Below are positions 11,815 to 25,067 of a stretch of 39,345 nucleotides of DNA, in pieces. Numbering within the stretch: position 1 is the stretch's first letter; each line of letters starts with the position of its first letter. This stretch comes from Mycobacterium sp. (GTDB taxonomy: Bacteria; Actinomycetota; Actinomycetes; Mycobacteriales; Mycobacteriaceae): the NCBI GenBank assembly GCA_025963385.1, contig JAOPUT010000160.1, forward strand, positions 1-39,345, written 5' to 3'. The position numbers were made by a program, and so were the translations under genes. The notes below the pieces were generated by a model that was not told the DNA's origin, did no database searches, and saw only the letters and a program-made list of their open reading frames with translations.

Positions 11815-11861
11815 GGGATATCTGTCTCCTCGCGCAAGCGCTCGTCGGTCGGCCTCGTCGC

Positions 11862-15407
<3,546 letters not shown>

Positions 15408-15625
15408 CGCTGCGAGCGTCCTTTCATTTATCGAAGATCACCATTCGATAACTTCCATTCAATTACAAACGTGTAATTTCTTGCTGGCGTTTCTTTAGTG
15501 CTTGATGTGACGTACGGTGCAGATGGCGCCTGCTGTTGCAGTTGTGATTCTTGTGACTGCTGTGGCTACGGGGGCCCGACGGACGTGCCACCACGTTCGC
15601 GTTGAGCCTAGGAGACCGGAGTCCA
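15408..15625 (+). promoter_or_regulatory. ripA upstream region, AT-rich with a palindrome
   Basis: This 218-base gap is much richer in A and T than its surroundings, particularly 15420-15510. It holds a perfect inverted repeat at 15461-15478 (7-base arms AATTACA/TGTAATT, 4-base loop). A possible -10 (TACGGT, 15513-15518) would give a leader of about 100 bases before ripA. In M. tuberculosis the two-component regulator MtrA is known to act on ripA; whether this palindrome is its site cannot be decided from sequence. A good ribosome-binding site (AGGAG at 15610) precedes the ripA ATG. Confidence 0.5.
15461..15478. repeat. Perfect inverted repeat upstream of ripA
   Basis: AATTACA-AACG-TGTAATT is a perfect 7-base palindrome with a 4-base centre, in an AT-rich island 148 bases before the ripA start and about 35 bases upstream of the candidate -10. 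The position suits an operator or activator site better than a terminator, though it is also 54 bases after the previous stop and could form a weak AU-rich hairpin. Confidence 0.55.
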
Positions 15626-17032
15626 ATGAGACGCACCCTTCGCGCCTCGATTGCGGGTGCGCTCGCATGCGGTGTTCTCATCACGTCCGCATTCAGCTAC
15701 GGCATCGCCGCCTCGACCGCCGAGCCTGCGAACCCGGAGGGAATCGCAGGCCTCGTCGCCGCCGTCGCGAACGCGGATCAGAAGCTGCAGGAACTCGGCG
15801 CCCACATCCAGGCCGAGCAGGAGGGCGTCAACAAGGCGATCCTCGACGTCCAGAACGCGCGCGAGAACGCCGCCGCCGCCCAGAGCGAGGTCGACGCCAG
15901 CCAGGTGGCGCTCAAGGACGCCAACGTCGCCATCTCTTCGGCGCAGGAGCACTTCGACACGTTCGCGGCCTCGACCTACATGAACGGTCCTTCGGCGTCG
16001 TACGTGACCGCCAAGGACCCGGCCGACATCCTCAAAACCGCCGCGACCGGCGAGACGCTGAACGTCAGCACGCAGCAGGCCATCACCGATCTACAGCGCG
16101 CCCGCACCGAGCAGGCCAACCGGGAATCAGCCGCCAGGCTCGCCAAGCAGAAGGCGGACCAGTCCGTCGTCGACGCCCAATCCAGCCAGGACGCCGCCGT
16201 CGCCTCGCTGACACAAACGCAGCAGACGTTCAAGGACCAGCAGGCACAGCTGGATCAGCTCGTCGCCCAGCGCTCCGCGGCGCAGGCGCAGCTCGACAAG
16301 GCCCGCGAATGGTCCGCCCCCGCAGCCCCCGCCGCGCCCCAGGCGGCGCCGGTCGCCGCGGCCGCCAACCCCTCGACCAACTGGGACCGTGACCCCGCAG
16401 CGGCGGCGCCGGGCAACTCGAAGTGGGACACCGGTTGGGATCCCACGCTGCCCGCGATCCCGAGCGCCTTCGTCAGCGGCGACCCGATCGCGATCCTCAA
16501 CACCGTCCTCGGGATCGCCACCACCTCGGCGCAGGCCACCCAGCAGATGGGCCGCGGCTTCCTGCAGAAGCTCGGCATCCTGCCCACCCCGACCGGATAC
16601 ACCAACGGCGCGATACCCCGGGTCTACGGCAGGCAGGCCTCGGAGTACGTCATCCAGCGCGCGGGTTCGCAGATGGGCGTGCCCTACTCGTGGGGCGGCG
16701 GCACAGCCGTCGGGCCGAGCCGTGGCATCGACTCAGGTGCGGGCACAACGGGTTTCGACTGCTCCGGCCTGATCCTCTACGCGTTCGCCGGTGTCGGCAT
16801 CAAGCTGCCCCACTACTCGGGCGCCCAGTACGACCTGGGCCGCAAGATCCCGTCGTCCCAGATGCGCCGCGGCGACGTCATCTTCTACGGCCCCGGTGGC
16901 AGCCAGCACGTAACCCTGTATCTCGGCAACGGCCAGATGCTGGAGGCCCCGTACACCGGCTCCACCGTGAAGGTGTCACCCGTCCGGACCAGCGGCATGA
17001 CGCCGTACGTCATTCGCTACATCGAATACTGA
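15626..17032 (+). CDS. ripA: RipA, NlpC/P60 peptidoglycan endopeptidase
   Basis: This 468-aa secreted hydrolase cleaves the D-Glu to meso-DAP bond of peptidoglycan stems and acts in septum splitting, with Rpf proteins as known partners. It has a signal peptide (about residues 1-35), an Ala/Gln-rich coiled-coil domain (about 40-230) that in RipA keeps the zymogen inhibited, a Pro/Ala linker, and a C-terminal NlpC/P60 domain. The catalytic residues are C379 (FDCSGL), H428 (SQHVTLYLG) and E440 (MLEAP), with the same spacing as in M. tuberculosis RipA. ATG 15626 is chosen over the in-frame TTG 15602 because AGGAG lies between them. ripB overlaps the stop by one base. Confidence 0.95.
   Translation: MRRTLRASIAGALACGVLITSAFSYGIAASTAEPANPEGIAGLVAAVANADQKLQELGAHIQAEQEGVNKAILDVQNARENAAAAQSEVDASQVALKDANVAISSAQEHFDTFAASTYMNGPSASYVTAKDPADILKTAATGETLNVSTQQAITDLQRARTEQANRESAARLAKQKADQSVVDAQSSQDAAVASLTQTQQTFKDQQAQLDQLVAQRSAAQAQLDKAREWSAPAAPAAPQAAPVAAAANPSTNWDRDPAAAAPGNSKWDTGWDPTLPAIPSAFVSGDPIAILNTVLGIATTSAQATQQMGRGFLQKLGILPTPTGYTNGAIPRVYGRQASEYVIQRAGSQMGVPYSWGGGTAVGPSRGIDSGAGTTGFDCSGLILYAFAGVGIKLPHYSGAQYDLGRKIPSSQMRRGDVIFYGPGGSQHVTLYLGNGQMLEAPYTGSTVKVSPVRTSGMTPYVIRYIEY
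16667..16701 (+). repeat. 35-bp identity shared by ripA and ripB (copy in ripA)
   Basis: These 35 bases encode SQMGVPYSWGGG and are identical to 17377-17411 in ripB, 710 bases downstream. It is a direct repeat inside paralogous genes; identical synonymous positions suggest recent conversion or strong constraint. Confidence 0.8.
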
Positions 17033-17742
17033 TGGTGGTTGTCTTGCCCTCGAAGTTCCATCGCCATGCCCTCGCGCTCGCCTTGTCGTGGTGTGCCTTG
17101 GTCTTCGGCGCAGTTGCGCCGGCCAGTGCCGACCCCACCGACGGGCAATGGGACCCGACACTGCCGAAGGTGGTCAGCTCGGGGGCGCCCGGTGATCCGG
17201 TTGCGATGGCGAACGCGTCGTTCGCGGCGAGCCGGATCGCGCTGCAGACCACCCAGAGCCTCGGCCATCAGTTCCTGGCCAGCCTCGGGCTCGCCAGCGA
17301 TCCGTCCTCCGCAGCCAATCCCGGCGGCCGGGTCCGCGGTCCCGAGGCCATCGAGTACGTGATCCGTCGGGGCGGATCGCAGATGGGCGTGCCCTACTCG
17401 TGGGGCGGCGGATCGCTCACCGGCCCCAGCGAGGGCGTCGACTACGACACTGGCAAGATCGGCTACGACTGCTCCGGGTTCACCCGCTACGCCTTCGCAG
17501 GCGTCGGCGTCCAAATTCCGAAGTACTCGGGCGACCAGTACAACGCCGGACGTCCGATCCCGCCGTCGCAGGCCAAGCGCGGCGACCTGATCTTCTACGG
17601 GCCCGGCGGCAGCCAGCACGTGACGATCTTCCTCGGCAACGGCAAGATGCTCGAAGCCTCGGGAAGCGCAGGCAAGGTCACCGTCAGCCCGGTGCGCACC
17701 GCAGGAATGTCGCCGCATCTGGTGCGGTTCATCGAGTCCTGA
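17032..17742 (+). CDS. ripB: RipB, NlpC/P60 peptidoglycan endopeptidase
   Basis: This 236-aa paralogue of RipA lacks the inhibitory coiled coil. A signal peptide (about residues 1-34, ending PASADP) is followed by a short WDPTLPKV segment like that before the RipA catalytic domain, and then NlpC/P60 with C147, H196 and E208 at the same spacing as in RipA. The frame extends upstream through ripA, but the start is taken at ATG 17032, which shares its A with the ripA stop TGA; GTG codons at 17035 and 17038 are alternatives. The tandem ripA-ripB order matches Rv1477-Rv1478. A 35-base stretch is identical in both genes. Confidence 0.94.
   Translation: MVVVLPSKFHRHALALALSWCALVFGAVAPASADPTDGQWDPTLPKVVSSGAPGDPVAMANASFAASRIALQTTQSLGHQFLASLGLASDPSSAANPGGRVRGPEAIEYVIRRGGSQMGVPYSWGGGSLTGPSEGVDYDTGKIGYDCSGFTRYAFAGVGVQIPKYSGDQYNAGRPIPPSQAKRGDLIFYGPGGSQHVTIFLGNGKMLEASGSAGKVTVSPVRTAGMSPHLVRFIES
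17377..17411 (+). repeat. 35-bp identity shared by ripA and ripB (copy in ripB)
   Basis: This is the second copy of the 35-base direct repeat at 16667-16701. It encodes the start of the NlpC/P60 domain core. Confidence 0.8.
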
Positions 17743-17897
17743 ACGGGACCGCCCGCGGTAGGGCACGTCGACGGATTCCGAACTGCCTGGAATAGTTGAC
17801 GGGGAGCGTCCGCCGAGTGGCTCTGGCGCCCCCGAGATGAAGCACGACCAGCGGTCTGAACGCAGGCGCCGGACCAGAACATGTGGGAGGAAACTGA

Positions 17898-19037
17898 ATG
17901 ACGTCACCGAGTGGGCCGCCGCAGGGCGCCGGAGGTTTCCCCGGGCAGCCCCCGACGCAGGGCTTCCCGCAGGGAGGTCCCGCTCAGGCTCCGTCCACCA
18001 ACGGTGGCCTTCAGCACGAGGTGCACACCCTCGAGCGGGCGATCTTCGAGGTCAAGCGGATCATCGTCGGCCAGGATCAGCTCGTCGAGCGGATGCTGGT
18101 CGGCCTGCTCGCCAAGGGCCATGTCCTGCTCGAGGGCGTTCCCGGTGTGGCGAAGACCCTCGCGGTGGAGACGTTCGCCAAGGTCGTCGGCGGCACGTTC
18201 GCGCGCATTCAGTTCACCCCCGACCTGGTGCCCACCGACATCGTCGGTACCCGCATCTACCGGATGGGCAAGGAGGAGTTCGACATCGAGCTCGGACCTG
18301 CGATGGTCAACTTCCTGCTCGCCGACGAGATCAACCGCGCCCCGGCGAAGGTCCAGTCCGCGCTGCTCGAGATCATGGCCGAGCGCAAGATCTCCCTCGG
18401 CGGCAAGACCTTCCCGCTGCCAAGCCCGTTCCTCGTCATGGCCACCCAGAACCCGATCGAGCAGGAGGGCGTGTACTCGCTCCCGGAAGCTCAGCGCGAC
18501 CGGTTCCTGTTCAAGCTGAACGTCGACTACCCGACGCCCGAGGAAGAGCGCGAGATCATCTACCGGATGGGTGTGAAGCCCCCGGAGCCCAAGCAGATCC
18601 TCAACACCGGTGATCTGCTGCGGCTGCAGGACATCGCGGCGAGCATCTTCGTCCACCACGCGCTCGTCGACTACGTCGTCCGCATCGTGACCGCCACCCG
18701 CGAGCCCGAGAAGTTCGGGATGCCCGACGCCAAGGCGTGGATCGCCTACGGCGCGTCGCCCCGCGCCTCGCTCGGCATCATCGCCGCCTCACGGGCACTG
18801 GCCCTGGTGCGTGGACGTGACTACGTCATCCCCCAGGACGTGGTCGAGGTCATCCCCGACGTGCTGCGCCACCGTCTGGTGCTGACGTACGACGCGTTGG
18901 CCGACGAGGTGTCCGCCGAGACGGTCATCAACCGGATCATGCAGACCGTTGCGCTGCCACAGGTGAATGCCATTCCGCAGCAAGGACATTCGGTGGCGCC
19001 CGCCATGCCCGCCCCGGCGGCGGCCGGCGGTCGGTGA
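17898..19037 (+). CDS. moxR1: MoxR1, MoxR-family AAA+ ATPase
   Basis: This 379-aa AAA+ ATPase of the MoxR class is a chaperone-like family that usually works with VWA-domain partners. Residues 1-35 are a Gly/Pro/Gln-rich disordered tail. The AAA core has Walker A GVPGVAKT (80-87), the Walker B acidic pair near 143-144 (LLADEINRAP), the sensor-1 region MATQNPIEQEG and the ARPEAQRDRF-like box PEAQRDRF. GGGAGGA lies about 6 bases before the ATG. It overlaps the following DUF58 gene by four bases and sits 155 bases after ripB, the same order as Rv1479. The cellular target is not known from sequence. Confidence 0.95.
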   Translation: MTSPSGPPQGAGGFPGQPPTQGFPQGGPAQAPSTNGGLQHEVHTLERAIFEVKRIIVGQDQLVERMLVGLLAKGHVLLEGVPGVAKTLAVETFAKVVGGTFARIQFTPDLVPTDIVGTRIYRMGKEEFDIELGPAMVNFLLADEINRAPAKVQSALLEIMAERKISLGGKTFPLPSPFLVMATQNPIEQEGVYSLPEAQRDRFLFKLNVDYPTPEEEREIIYRMGVKPPEPKQILNTGDLLRLQDIAASIFVHHALVDYVVRIVTATREPEKFGMPDAKAWIAYGASPRASLGIIAASRALALVRGRDYVIPQDVVEVIPDVLRHRLVLTYDALADEVSAETVINRIMQTVALPQVNAIPQQGHSVAPAMPAPAAAGGR

Positions 19038-19978
19038 GCGGGCCGTCCGGCCGCGTCGACCTGCCATCACTGCAACGCGGTCAGATCAGGGACCCCGAGC
19101 TCTCGGTGGCGCTCCGCAAGCTCGAGCTGACGGTCCGCCGCAAGCTCGACGGCGTGCTGCACGGTGATCACCAGGGGTTGGTCCCAGGGCCGGGCTCCGA
19201 ACCGGGGGATTCCCGCGTCTACCAGCCCGGTGACGACGTCCGCCGCATGGATTGGTCGGTGACCGCTCGCACCACGACGCCGCACGTGCGGCAGATGATC
19301 GCGGACCGCGAACTCGAGACCTGGCTGGTGGTGGACGTCTCCGCCAGCCTGGACTTCGGCACGGCGGGCTGCGAGAAGCGCGACCTGGCCGTGGCGGCCG
19401 CCGCGGCCATCGCGTTCCTCAACAGCGGTGGCGGTAATCGCCTCGGCGCGGTGATCACCAACGGCGAGACCACCAAGCGGGTGCCTGCGCTCAGCGGTCG
19501 GATCCACGAGCACGAACTGTTGCGCGCGATCGCCACCATGCCGCGGGCCCCCCTCGGCGTGCGCGGTGACTTGGCTGCCGCCATCGACGCCCTGCGCAGG
19601 CCGGAACGGCGGCGCGGCATGGCGGTGATCATCAGCGACTTCCTCGGTCCGATCAACTGGATGCGGCCGCTGCGGGCCATCGCCGGGCGGCACGAGGTGC
19701 TCGGCATCGAGATCATCGATCCGCGCGACGTCGAACTGCCCGACGTCGGTGACGTGATCCTGCAGGACACCGAGTCCGGCGTGACCCGCGAGTTCACCAT
19801 CGATGCCCAGCTGCGTGCCGACTTCGCGAAGGCGGCGGCTGAGCACCGTGCCGACGTGGCCCGAACACTGCGCCGCTGCGGCGCTCCGCTGCTGACCCTG
19901 CGCACCGACCGGGACTGGATCGCCGATGTCGTACGCTTCGTGGCCAGCCGACGCCGGGGAGCCCTTGCCTCCCGATGA
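19034..19978 (+). CDS. DUF58 domain protein (Rv1480-like)
   Basis: This 314-aa cytosolic protein has the DUF58 core: the GDDVRRMDWSVTARTTTPHVRQ block (around residues 68-90) and a VWA-like segment beginning VVDVSASLDFG. The D-x-S-x-S pattern is kept, so metal binding is possible. DUF58 proteins are encoded next to MoxR ATPases and VWA proteins and are thought to work with them; their activity is unclear. It starts at GTG overlapping the moxR1 stop (GTGA), implying translational coupling. No membrane segment is seen, unlike many DUF58 proteins with N-terminal helices. Confidence 0.92.
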   Translation: MSGPSGRVDLPSLQRGQIRDPELSVALRKLELTVRRKLDGVLHGDHQGLVPGPGSEPGDSRVYQPGDDVRRMDWSVTARTTTPHVRQMIADRELETWLVVDVSASLDFGTAGCEKRDLAVAAAAAIAFLNSGGGNRLGAVITNGETTKRVPALSGRIHEHELLRAIATMPRAPLGVRGDLAAAIDALRRPERRRGMAVIISDFLGPINWMRPLRAIAGRHEVLGIEIIDPRDVELPDVGDVILQDTESGVTREFTIDAQLRADFAKAAAEHRADVARTLRRCGAPLLTLRTDRDWIADVVRFVASRRRGALASR

Positions 19979-20015
19979 GCGCTTGCCTACCGATTACTGA
20001 AATGACAAGTTGCAC

Positions 20016-21023
20016 ATGATATTACCGATTTTGGGCCCGTTGAGTCTGACGGGGTTCAAGAACCCATGGTTCTTCCTCTTCCTGTTCGTCGTGCTGGGCC
20101 TGGTCGCCCTGTACGTCGTCGTTCAGGTCGCCAGGCAGAAGCGCATGCTGCGCTTCGCCAACATGGAACTGCTGGAGAGCGTGGCCCCCAAACGGCCGTC
20201 GCGCTGGCGGCACCTGTCCGCGATCCTGCTGGTGCTGTCCCTGCTGCTCTTCACGGTCGCCATGGCCGGGCCCACCAACGACGTCCGCATTCCTCGCAAC
20301 CGGGCAGTGGTGATGCTGGTCATCGACGTGTCGCAATCGATGCGCGCGACCGACGTCGCACCGAGCAGGCTGGCCGCCGCCCAGGAGGCCGCCAAACAGT
20401 TCGCCGACCAGTTGACACCCGGCATCAACCTCGGTCTGATCGCCTACGCCGGCACCGCCACGGTGCTGGTGTCGCCGACCACCAACCGCGACGCCAGCAA
20501 GGCCGCGATCGACAAGCTGCAACTGGCCGACCGCACCGCGACGGGTGAGGGCATCTTCACCGCCCTGCAGGCCATCGCGACCGTTGGCGCGGTCATCGGC
20601 GGCGGTGACGCACCTCCGCCTGCGCGCATCGTGCTGATGTCCGACGGCAAGGAGACGGTGCCGTCGAATCCGGACAACCCGAAGGGCGCCTACACCGCGG
20701 CCCGCACGGCAGATGACCAGGGCGTGCCGATCTCCACGGTGTCCTTCGGCACCAAGTACGGCTACGTCGAGATCAACGACCAACGCCAGCCCGTGCCGGT
20801 CGACGACGAGATGCTGCAGAAGATCGCCGAACTGTCCGGCGGCAACGCCTATACGGCGTCCAGCCTGGAGCAACTCAAGGCGGTCTTCACGTCGCTGCAG
20901 GAGCAGATCGGCTACGAGACCATCAAGGGTGATGCCAGCGTGGGATGGCTGCGGCTCGGCTCTCTGGTGCTGGCTCTGGCGGCGCTCGCGGCTTTGCTCA
21001 TCAACCGCCGTCTGCCGGGATAG
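20016..21023 (+). CDS. VWA domain membrane protein (Rv1481-like)
   Basis: This 335-aa protein has two N-terminal membrane helices (about residues 12-33 and 60-78), a von Willebrand factor A domain with the MIDAS motif D104-V-S106-Q-S108, and a C-terminal membrane helix (about 308-328). The topology places the VWA domain on one membrane face as in BatA-type proteins. It completes the MoxR-DUF58-VWA module. ATG 20016 is chosen because the M. tuberculosis protein begins similarly (MTLPLLGP); TTG 20010 is in frame. A 37-base gap follows the DUF58 gene. Confidence 0.92.
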   Translation: MILPILGPLSLTGFKNPWFFLFLFVVLGLVALYVVVQVARQKRMLRFANMELLESVAPKRPSRWRHLSAILLVLSLLLFTVAMAGPTNDVRIPRNRAVVMLVIDVSQSMRATDVAPSRLAAAQEAAKQFADQLTPGINLGLIAYAGTATVLVSPTTNRDASKAAIDKLQLADRTATGEGIFTALQAIATVGAVIGGGDAPPPARIVLMSDGKETVPSNPDNPKGAYTAARTADDQGVPISTVSFGTKYGYVEINDQRQPVPVDDEMLQKIAELSGGNAYTASSLEQLKAVFTSLQEQIGYETIKGDASVGWLRLGSLVLALAALAALLINRRLPG

Positions 21024-21026
21024 TGA

Positions 21027-21791
<765 letters not shown>

Positions 21792-21829
21792 CACTTCTCG
21801 AAATCGTTCGAACAGTAAGGACTTTCAAC

Positions 21830-22639
21830 ATGGCAGGGTTACTCGAGGGCAAGCGCATCCTCGTCACGGGCATCATCACCGACTCGTCGATCGCGTTCCA
21901 CATCGCGAAGGTGGCGCAGGAGGCGGGCGCCGAACTGGTGCTGACCGGATTCGACCGGATGAAGTTGATCCAGCGCATCGCCGACCGGCTGCCGAACCCA
22001 GCGCCGCTGCTGGAACTCGACGTGCAGAACGAGGAGCACCTCGCCAGCCTCGCGGACCGCATCACCGAGGTGATCGGCGAGGGCAACAAGCTCGACGGCG
22101 TCGTCCACTCCATCGGCTTCATGCCGCAGACCGGCATGGGCATCAACCCCTTCTTCGACGCACCGTACGAGGACGTCGCCAAGGGCATCCACATCTCGGC
22201 GTACTCGTACGCCTCGCTCGCCAAGGCGACGCTGCCGGTGATGAACTCCGGTGGCTCGATCGTCGGCATGGACTTCGACCCCACGCGCGCCATGCCCGCC
22301 TACAACTGGATGACCGTCGCCAAGAGTGCGCTGGAGTCGGTCAACCGCTTCGTCGCCCGTGAAGCCGGACAGTTCGGCGTGCGATCCAATCTCGTTGCGG
22401 CTGGCCCGATCCGCACCCTGGCCATGAGTGCGATCGTCGGCGGGGCGCTCGGCGCCGAGGCGGGCGACCAGATGAAGCTGCTCGAAGAGGGCTGGGATCA
22501 GCGGGCCCCCATCGGTTGGAACATGAAGGACCCGACGCCTGTCGCGAAGACGGTGTGCGCGTTGATCTCCGACTGGCTGCCCGCCACGACGGGGACCATC
22601 GTCTACGCCGACGGCGGCGCACACACGCAGTTGCTGTAA
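21830..22639 (+). CDS. inhA: InhA, NADH-dependent enoyl-ACP reductase
   Basis: This 269-aa protein has the same length as M. tuberculosis InhA, so numbering transfers directly: I21 and S94 in the NADH site, and catalytic Y158 and K165 in [13 protein letters not shown]. It performs the final reduction of each FAS-II cycle toward mycolic acids and is the known isoniazid/ethionamide target. At the positions I can read (I21, S94) the residues are the usual wild-type ones. The frame is open upstream into fabG1, but the start at ATG 21830 has a TAAGG site about 10 bases before and gives the exact family N terminus ([14 protein letters not shown]). Confidence 0.98.
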   Translation: MAGLLEGKRILVTGIITDSSIAFHIAKVAQEAGAELVLTGFDRMKLIQRIADRLPNPAPLLELDVQNEEHLASLADRITEVIGEGNKLDGVVHSIGFMPQTGMGINPFFDAPYEDVAKGIHISAYSYASLAKATLPVMNSGGSIVGMDFDPTRAMPAYNWMTVAKSALESVNRFVAREAGQFGVRSNLVAAGPIRTLAMSAIVGGALGAEAGDQMKLLEEGWDQRAPIGWNMKDPTPVAKTVCALISDWLPATTGTIVYADGGAHTQLL

Positions 22640-22652
22640 AGGATCGACTGAC

Positions 22653-23717
22653 GTGCCCTTCGATGCTCTTCTGCTGCTGTCCTTCGGCGGTCCCGAAGGT
22701 CCGGAGCAGGTGCGACCGTTCCTGGAGAACGTCACCCGCGGTCGCAACATCCCGCCGGAACGCCTGGACGGCGTCGCCGAGCACTACCTGCACTTCGGTG
22801 GGGTCTCGCCGATCAACGGGATCAACCGTGCGCTGATCGACCAGTTGCGTGCCGAACTCGCCAGCCGCGGCCGCGACCTGCCGGTCTACTTCGGCAACCG
22901 CAACTGGGATCCATTCGTGGAGGACACCGTTGCGCAGATGCGCGACGACGGGGTGCGTCGGGCGGCGGTCTTCGTGACGTCCGCGTGGGGTGGGTACTCG
23001 GGCTGTACGCAGTACAACGAGGACATCGCACGGGCCAGGGCAGCGGTCGGCGATGCAGCGCCCGAGCTGGTGAAGCTGCGCCACTACTTCGACCACCCGT
23101 TGTTCGTCGAGATGTTCGCCGACGGCATCAGGGAGGCACGGAAGTCGCTGCCCGAGGATCTGCGGTCCGACGCCCGGTTGGTGTTCACCGCACACTCCGT
23201 GCCGGTGGCCGCGGACGAGCGCCAGGGTCCGCGGTTGTACAGCAGGCAGGTGGCGCGTGCCACCCGGCTGGTCGCGGACGCGGCGGGATGCGTCGACTAC
23301 GACCAGGTGTGGCAGTCGAGGTCCGGCCCCCCGCAGGTGCCGTGGCTGGAACCCGATGTGGGCGATCATCTTTCGGCGCTCGCCGCGGCAGGCACGAAGG
23401 CCGTCGTGGTCTGCCCGATCGGTTTCGTCGCCGACCACATCGAAGTGGTGTGGGATCTGGACAACGAATTGCGCGAGCAGGCCGACGCGGCCGGCATCGC
23501 CCTCGCGCGCTCGACGACCCCCAACGCCGATCCTCGGTTCGCCCGGCTCGTCATCGACCTCGTCGACGAATTGAGCGGTGCGCGAACCGAAGCGAGGGTG
23601 ACGGACCCAGATCCCGACGCGGTGGCGGGCTGCGGCTACGACGTGAACGGGCAGCCGTGCCCGTCCTCTCCCAGGTGCGTCGCTAGCTTCGCCACGCCGA
23701 GTGCAGGATCGCGCTGA
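22653..23717 (+). CDS. hemH: Ferrochelatase (coproporphyrin type)
   Basis: This 354-aa protein inserts ferrous iron into a porphyrin, in actinobacteria coproporphyrin III of the coproporphyrin-dependent heme route. The family blocks are [61 protein letters not shown] (with the catalytic His) and [18 protein letters not shown]. The C-terminal cysteines C327, C336 and C342, together with the upstream Cys in SGCTQY, fit the [2Fe-2S]-bearing ferrochelatases known in mycobacteria. The GTG start is 13 bases after inhA. Its last 35 bases overlap the 3' end of the convergent 23683 gene. M. tuberculosis calls it hemZ/hemH (Rv1485). Confidence 0.95.
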   Translation: MPFDALLLLSFGGPEGPEQVRPFLENVTRGRNIPPERLDGVAEHYLHFGGVSPINGINRALIDQLRAELASRGRDLPVYFGNRNWDPFVEDTVAQMRDDGVRRAAVFVTSAWGGYSGCTQYNEDIARARAAVGDAAPELVKLRHYFDHPLFVEMFADGIREARKSLPEDLRSDARLVFTAHSVPVAADERQGPRLYSRQVARATRLVADAAGCVDYDQVWQSRSGPPQVPWLEPDVGDHLSALAAAGTKAVVVCPIGFVADHIEVVWDLDNELREQADAAGIALARSTTPNADPRFARLVIDLVDELSGARTEARVTDPDPDAVAGCGYDVNGQPCPSSPRCVASFATPSAGSR

Positions 23718-24558
23718 CGGCCGCCATCCGCGCCGAACGCACCACGCTCACCAGCGGCCGGAGCGCGTCGTTGGCGATCTGCATCTCCGACGACGACTGC
23801 AGCCCGATCGGCATCAGCCCTGAGCTGACCGTGATGATGGCATCGACGTGAGCCGCGTTCTCGAGAACCCGTAGGGCACGCTCCGGAGCGTGGTCGGGGG
23901 CGCGGTGCAGCCGCGCCGACTCGAGGACCTGCTCGACCAGACCACGGGGGTCGGCGACGTCGGCCGACGTCATCCCTGCCCTCAGCGTGCCCAGCGCATC
24001 GGCCGCCGAACGTACCGCTGCCCGAAGTTCGTACTCGGCCTGTCCGAGGTCCTCGTGTTCGCCGACCGGCACCGTCGGCAGCGAGTACACGGTCCACGAC
24101 AGGGCAATCGGTTCGGGGTAGTGGTCGGTCGACTCGTCGTCGGTGTGGTCGTAATCCGGGTCGGATTCGTCGTAGGCGAATTCCGGGACCAGTCCGATCG
24201 CACTGACACCCTGGTATGACACGGTGATCGCCTCGCCCGCCGAGATGGCGTCGAGGGTGAACTGGGTACCAGCGGGCAATCCGCGAACGTCGCCGGGAAT
24301 GGGCAACGCGACGGCGATCGCCGGTTCACCGGTCGGCGGCCCCGCCGCCGTGCGCAGCGTCTGCAGCATCGAGACCGCGCCCGCATCCGTCAGATCCGGC
24401 CATGGCAGGCCCGTGGCACCCGCTGCGACCGAGTCGTAGGCGGTGACGGAATGCCTTGGCGCCCAAAGTGATAGCGCATCGAGAACGTCGTCCGGCGCGG
24501 CGACGCCCGCGAGCCAGGCGTTGGCCCAAACCGAGAGTGAAACACTGGGGCACCACAT
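23683..24558 (-). CDS. Conserved hypothetical protein (Rv1486c-like)
   Basis: This 291-aa protein has no recognised domain. The N terminus ([18 protein letters not shown]) looks conserved, and the middle contains a strongly acidic stretch with repeated Asp/Glu and Tyr/His ([18 protein letters not shown]). There is no signal peptide or membrane helix. ATG at 24558 is chosen because homologues, as I remember, start with MWCPSVSL; the frame is open to 24627, but that would run into the divergent promoter. A TACACT -10 candidate lies 9 bases upstream. Position and strand match Rv1486c. Its 3' end overlaps hemH. Confidence 0.85.
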   Translation of the reverse strand: MWCPSVSLSVWANAWLAGVAAPDDVLDALSLWAPRHSVTAYDSVAAGATGLPWPDLTDAGAVSMLQTLRTAAGPPTGEPAIAVALPIPGDVRGLPAGTQFTLDAISAGEAITVSYQGVSAIGLVPEFAYDESDPDYDHTDDESTDHYPEPIALSWTVYSLPTVPVGEHEDLGQAEYELRAAVRSAADALGTLRAGMTSADVADPRGLVEQVLESARLHRAPDHAPERALRVLENAAHVDAIITVSSGLMPIGLQSSSEMQIANDALRPLVSVVRSARMAAVSAILHSAWRS

Positions 24559-24567
24559 GATGCACGC

Positions 24568-24573
24568 AGTGTA
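24568..24573 (-). promoter_or_regulatory. Candidate -10 for the Rv1486c-like gene
   Basis: On the minus strand this reads TACACT (TANNNT), 9 bases before ATG 24558, so the leader would be absent or only 1-3 bases. No ribosome-binding site is seen. Confidence 0.4.
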
Positions 24574-24605
24574 GTTGTTGACGGCTCGGAGAGCGGGATA
24601 CGCGT

Positions 24606-24611
24606 TAGGCT
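24606..24611 (+). promoter_or_regulatory. -10 hexamer of a probable leaderless promoter for the NfeD-like gene
   Basis: TAGGCT lies 6 bases before ATG 24618. The region between the two divergent start codons is only 59 bases and holds both candidate promoters. Confidence 0.55.
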
Positions 24612-24617
24612 GGCGGC

Positions 24618-25049
24618 ATGGGCGCACTGATCTGGCTGGTCGCGGCGCTGGCCCTGGCCGGTGCGGAGGCCCTGACCGGTGACCTCTTCCTGCTGATGCT
24701 CAGCGGCGGCGCATTGTCGGCCGCCGGTGCCAGCGCGCTGTTCGGCGGTCCGGTGTGGGTCGACGGCGCGGTCTTCGCGGCGGTGTCGATCCTGCTGCTG
24801 ATCATGGTGCGGCCCGCGCTGCGCAAACGGTTTGCGGCGGGCACCGGACTTCCTGAGCCGATGAAGGCTCTCGAGGGCAAGAGTGCGCTGGTGTTGGACA
24901 GGGTCGGACGCCACGAGGGCCAGGTGAAACTCGAGGGGCAGGTCTGGACGGCGCGACCGCTCGACGACGACGATGTGTACGAACCCGGGGACCACGTGAC
25001 CGTCGTGCGCATCGACGGTGCCACCGCGGTCGTCTTCAAGGGCATCTGA
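24618..25049 (+). CDS. NfeD-like membrane protein (Rv1487-like)
   Basis: This 143-aa short NfeD protein (NfeD1b type, lacking the protease domain) has two or three membrane helices in residues 3-70 and a C-terminal OB-fold domain (about 80-142, with [30 protein letters not shown]). Short NfeD proteins pair with SPFH-family proteins, and an SPFH gene follows 18 bases downstream, so the two are likely one membrane-microdomain complex. Function in mycobacteria is not established. Confidence 0.92.
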   Translation: MGALIWLVAALALAGAEALTGDLFLLMLSGGALSAAGASALFGGPVWVDGAVFAAVSILLLIMVRPALRKRFAAGTGLPEPMKALEGKSALVLDRVGRHEGQVKLEGQVWTARPLDDDDVYEPGDHVTVVRIDGATAVVFKGI

Positions 25050-25067
25050 GGTTAGGGAGGAACTGCA

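Noticed and set aside
15517..15625. Hydrophobic signal-like frame (GTG 15517) ahead of ripA
   Set aside because: It is out of frame with ripA, and downstream it becomes Arg-rich shadow sequence; ripA has its own signal peptide and ribosome-binding site.
15513..15625. c-di-AMP (ydaO-type) riboswitch before ripA
   Set aside because: This class is known upstream of other cell-wall hydrolase genes in actinobacteria, but its conserved core is not visible and the leader is short.
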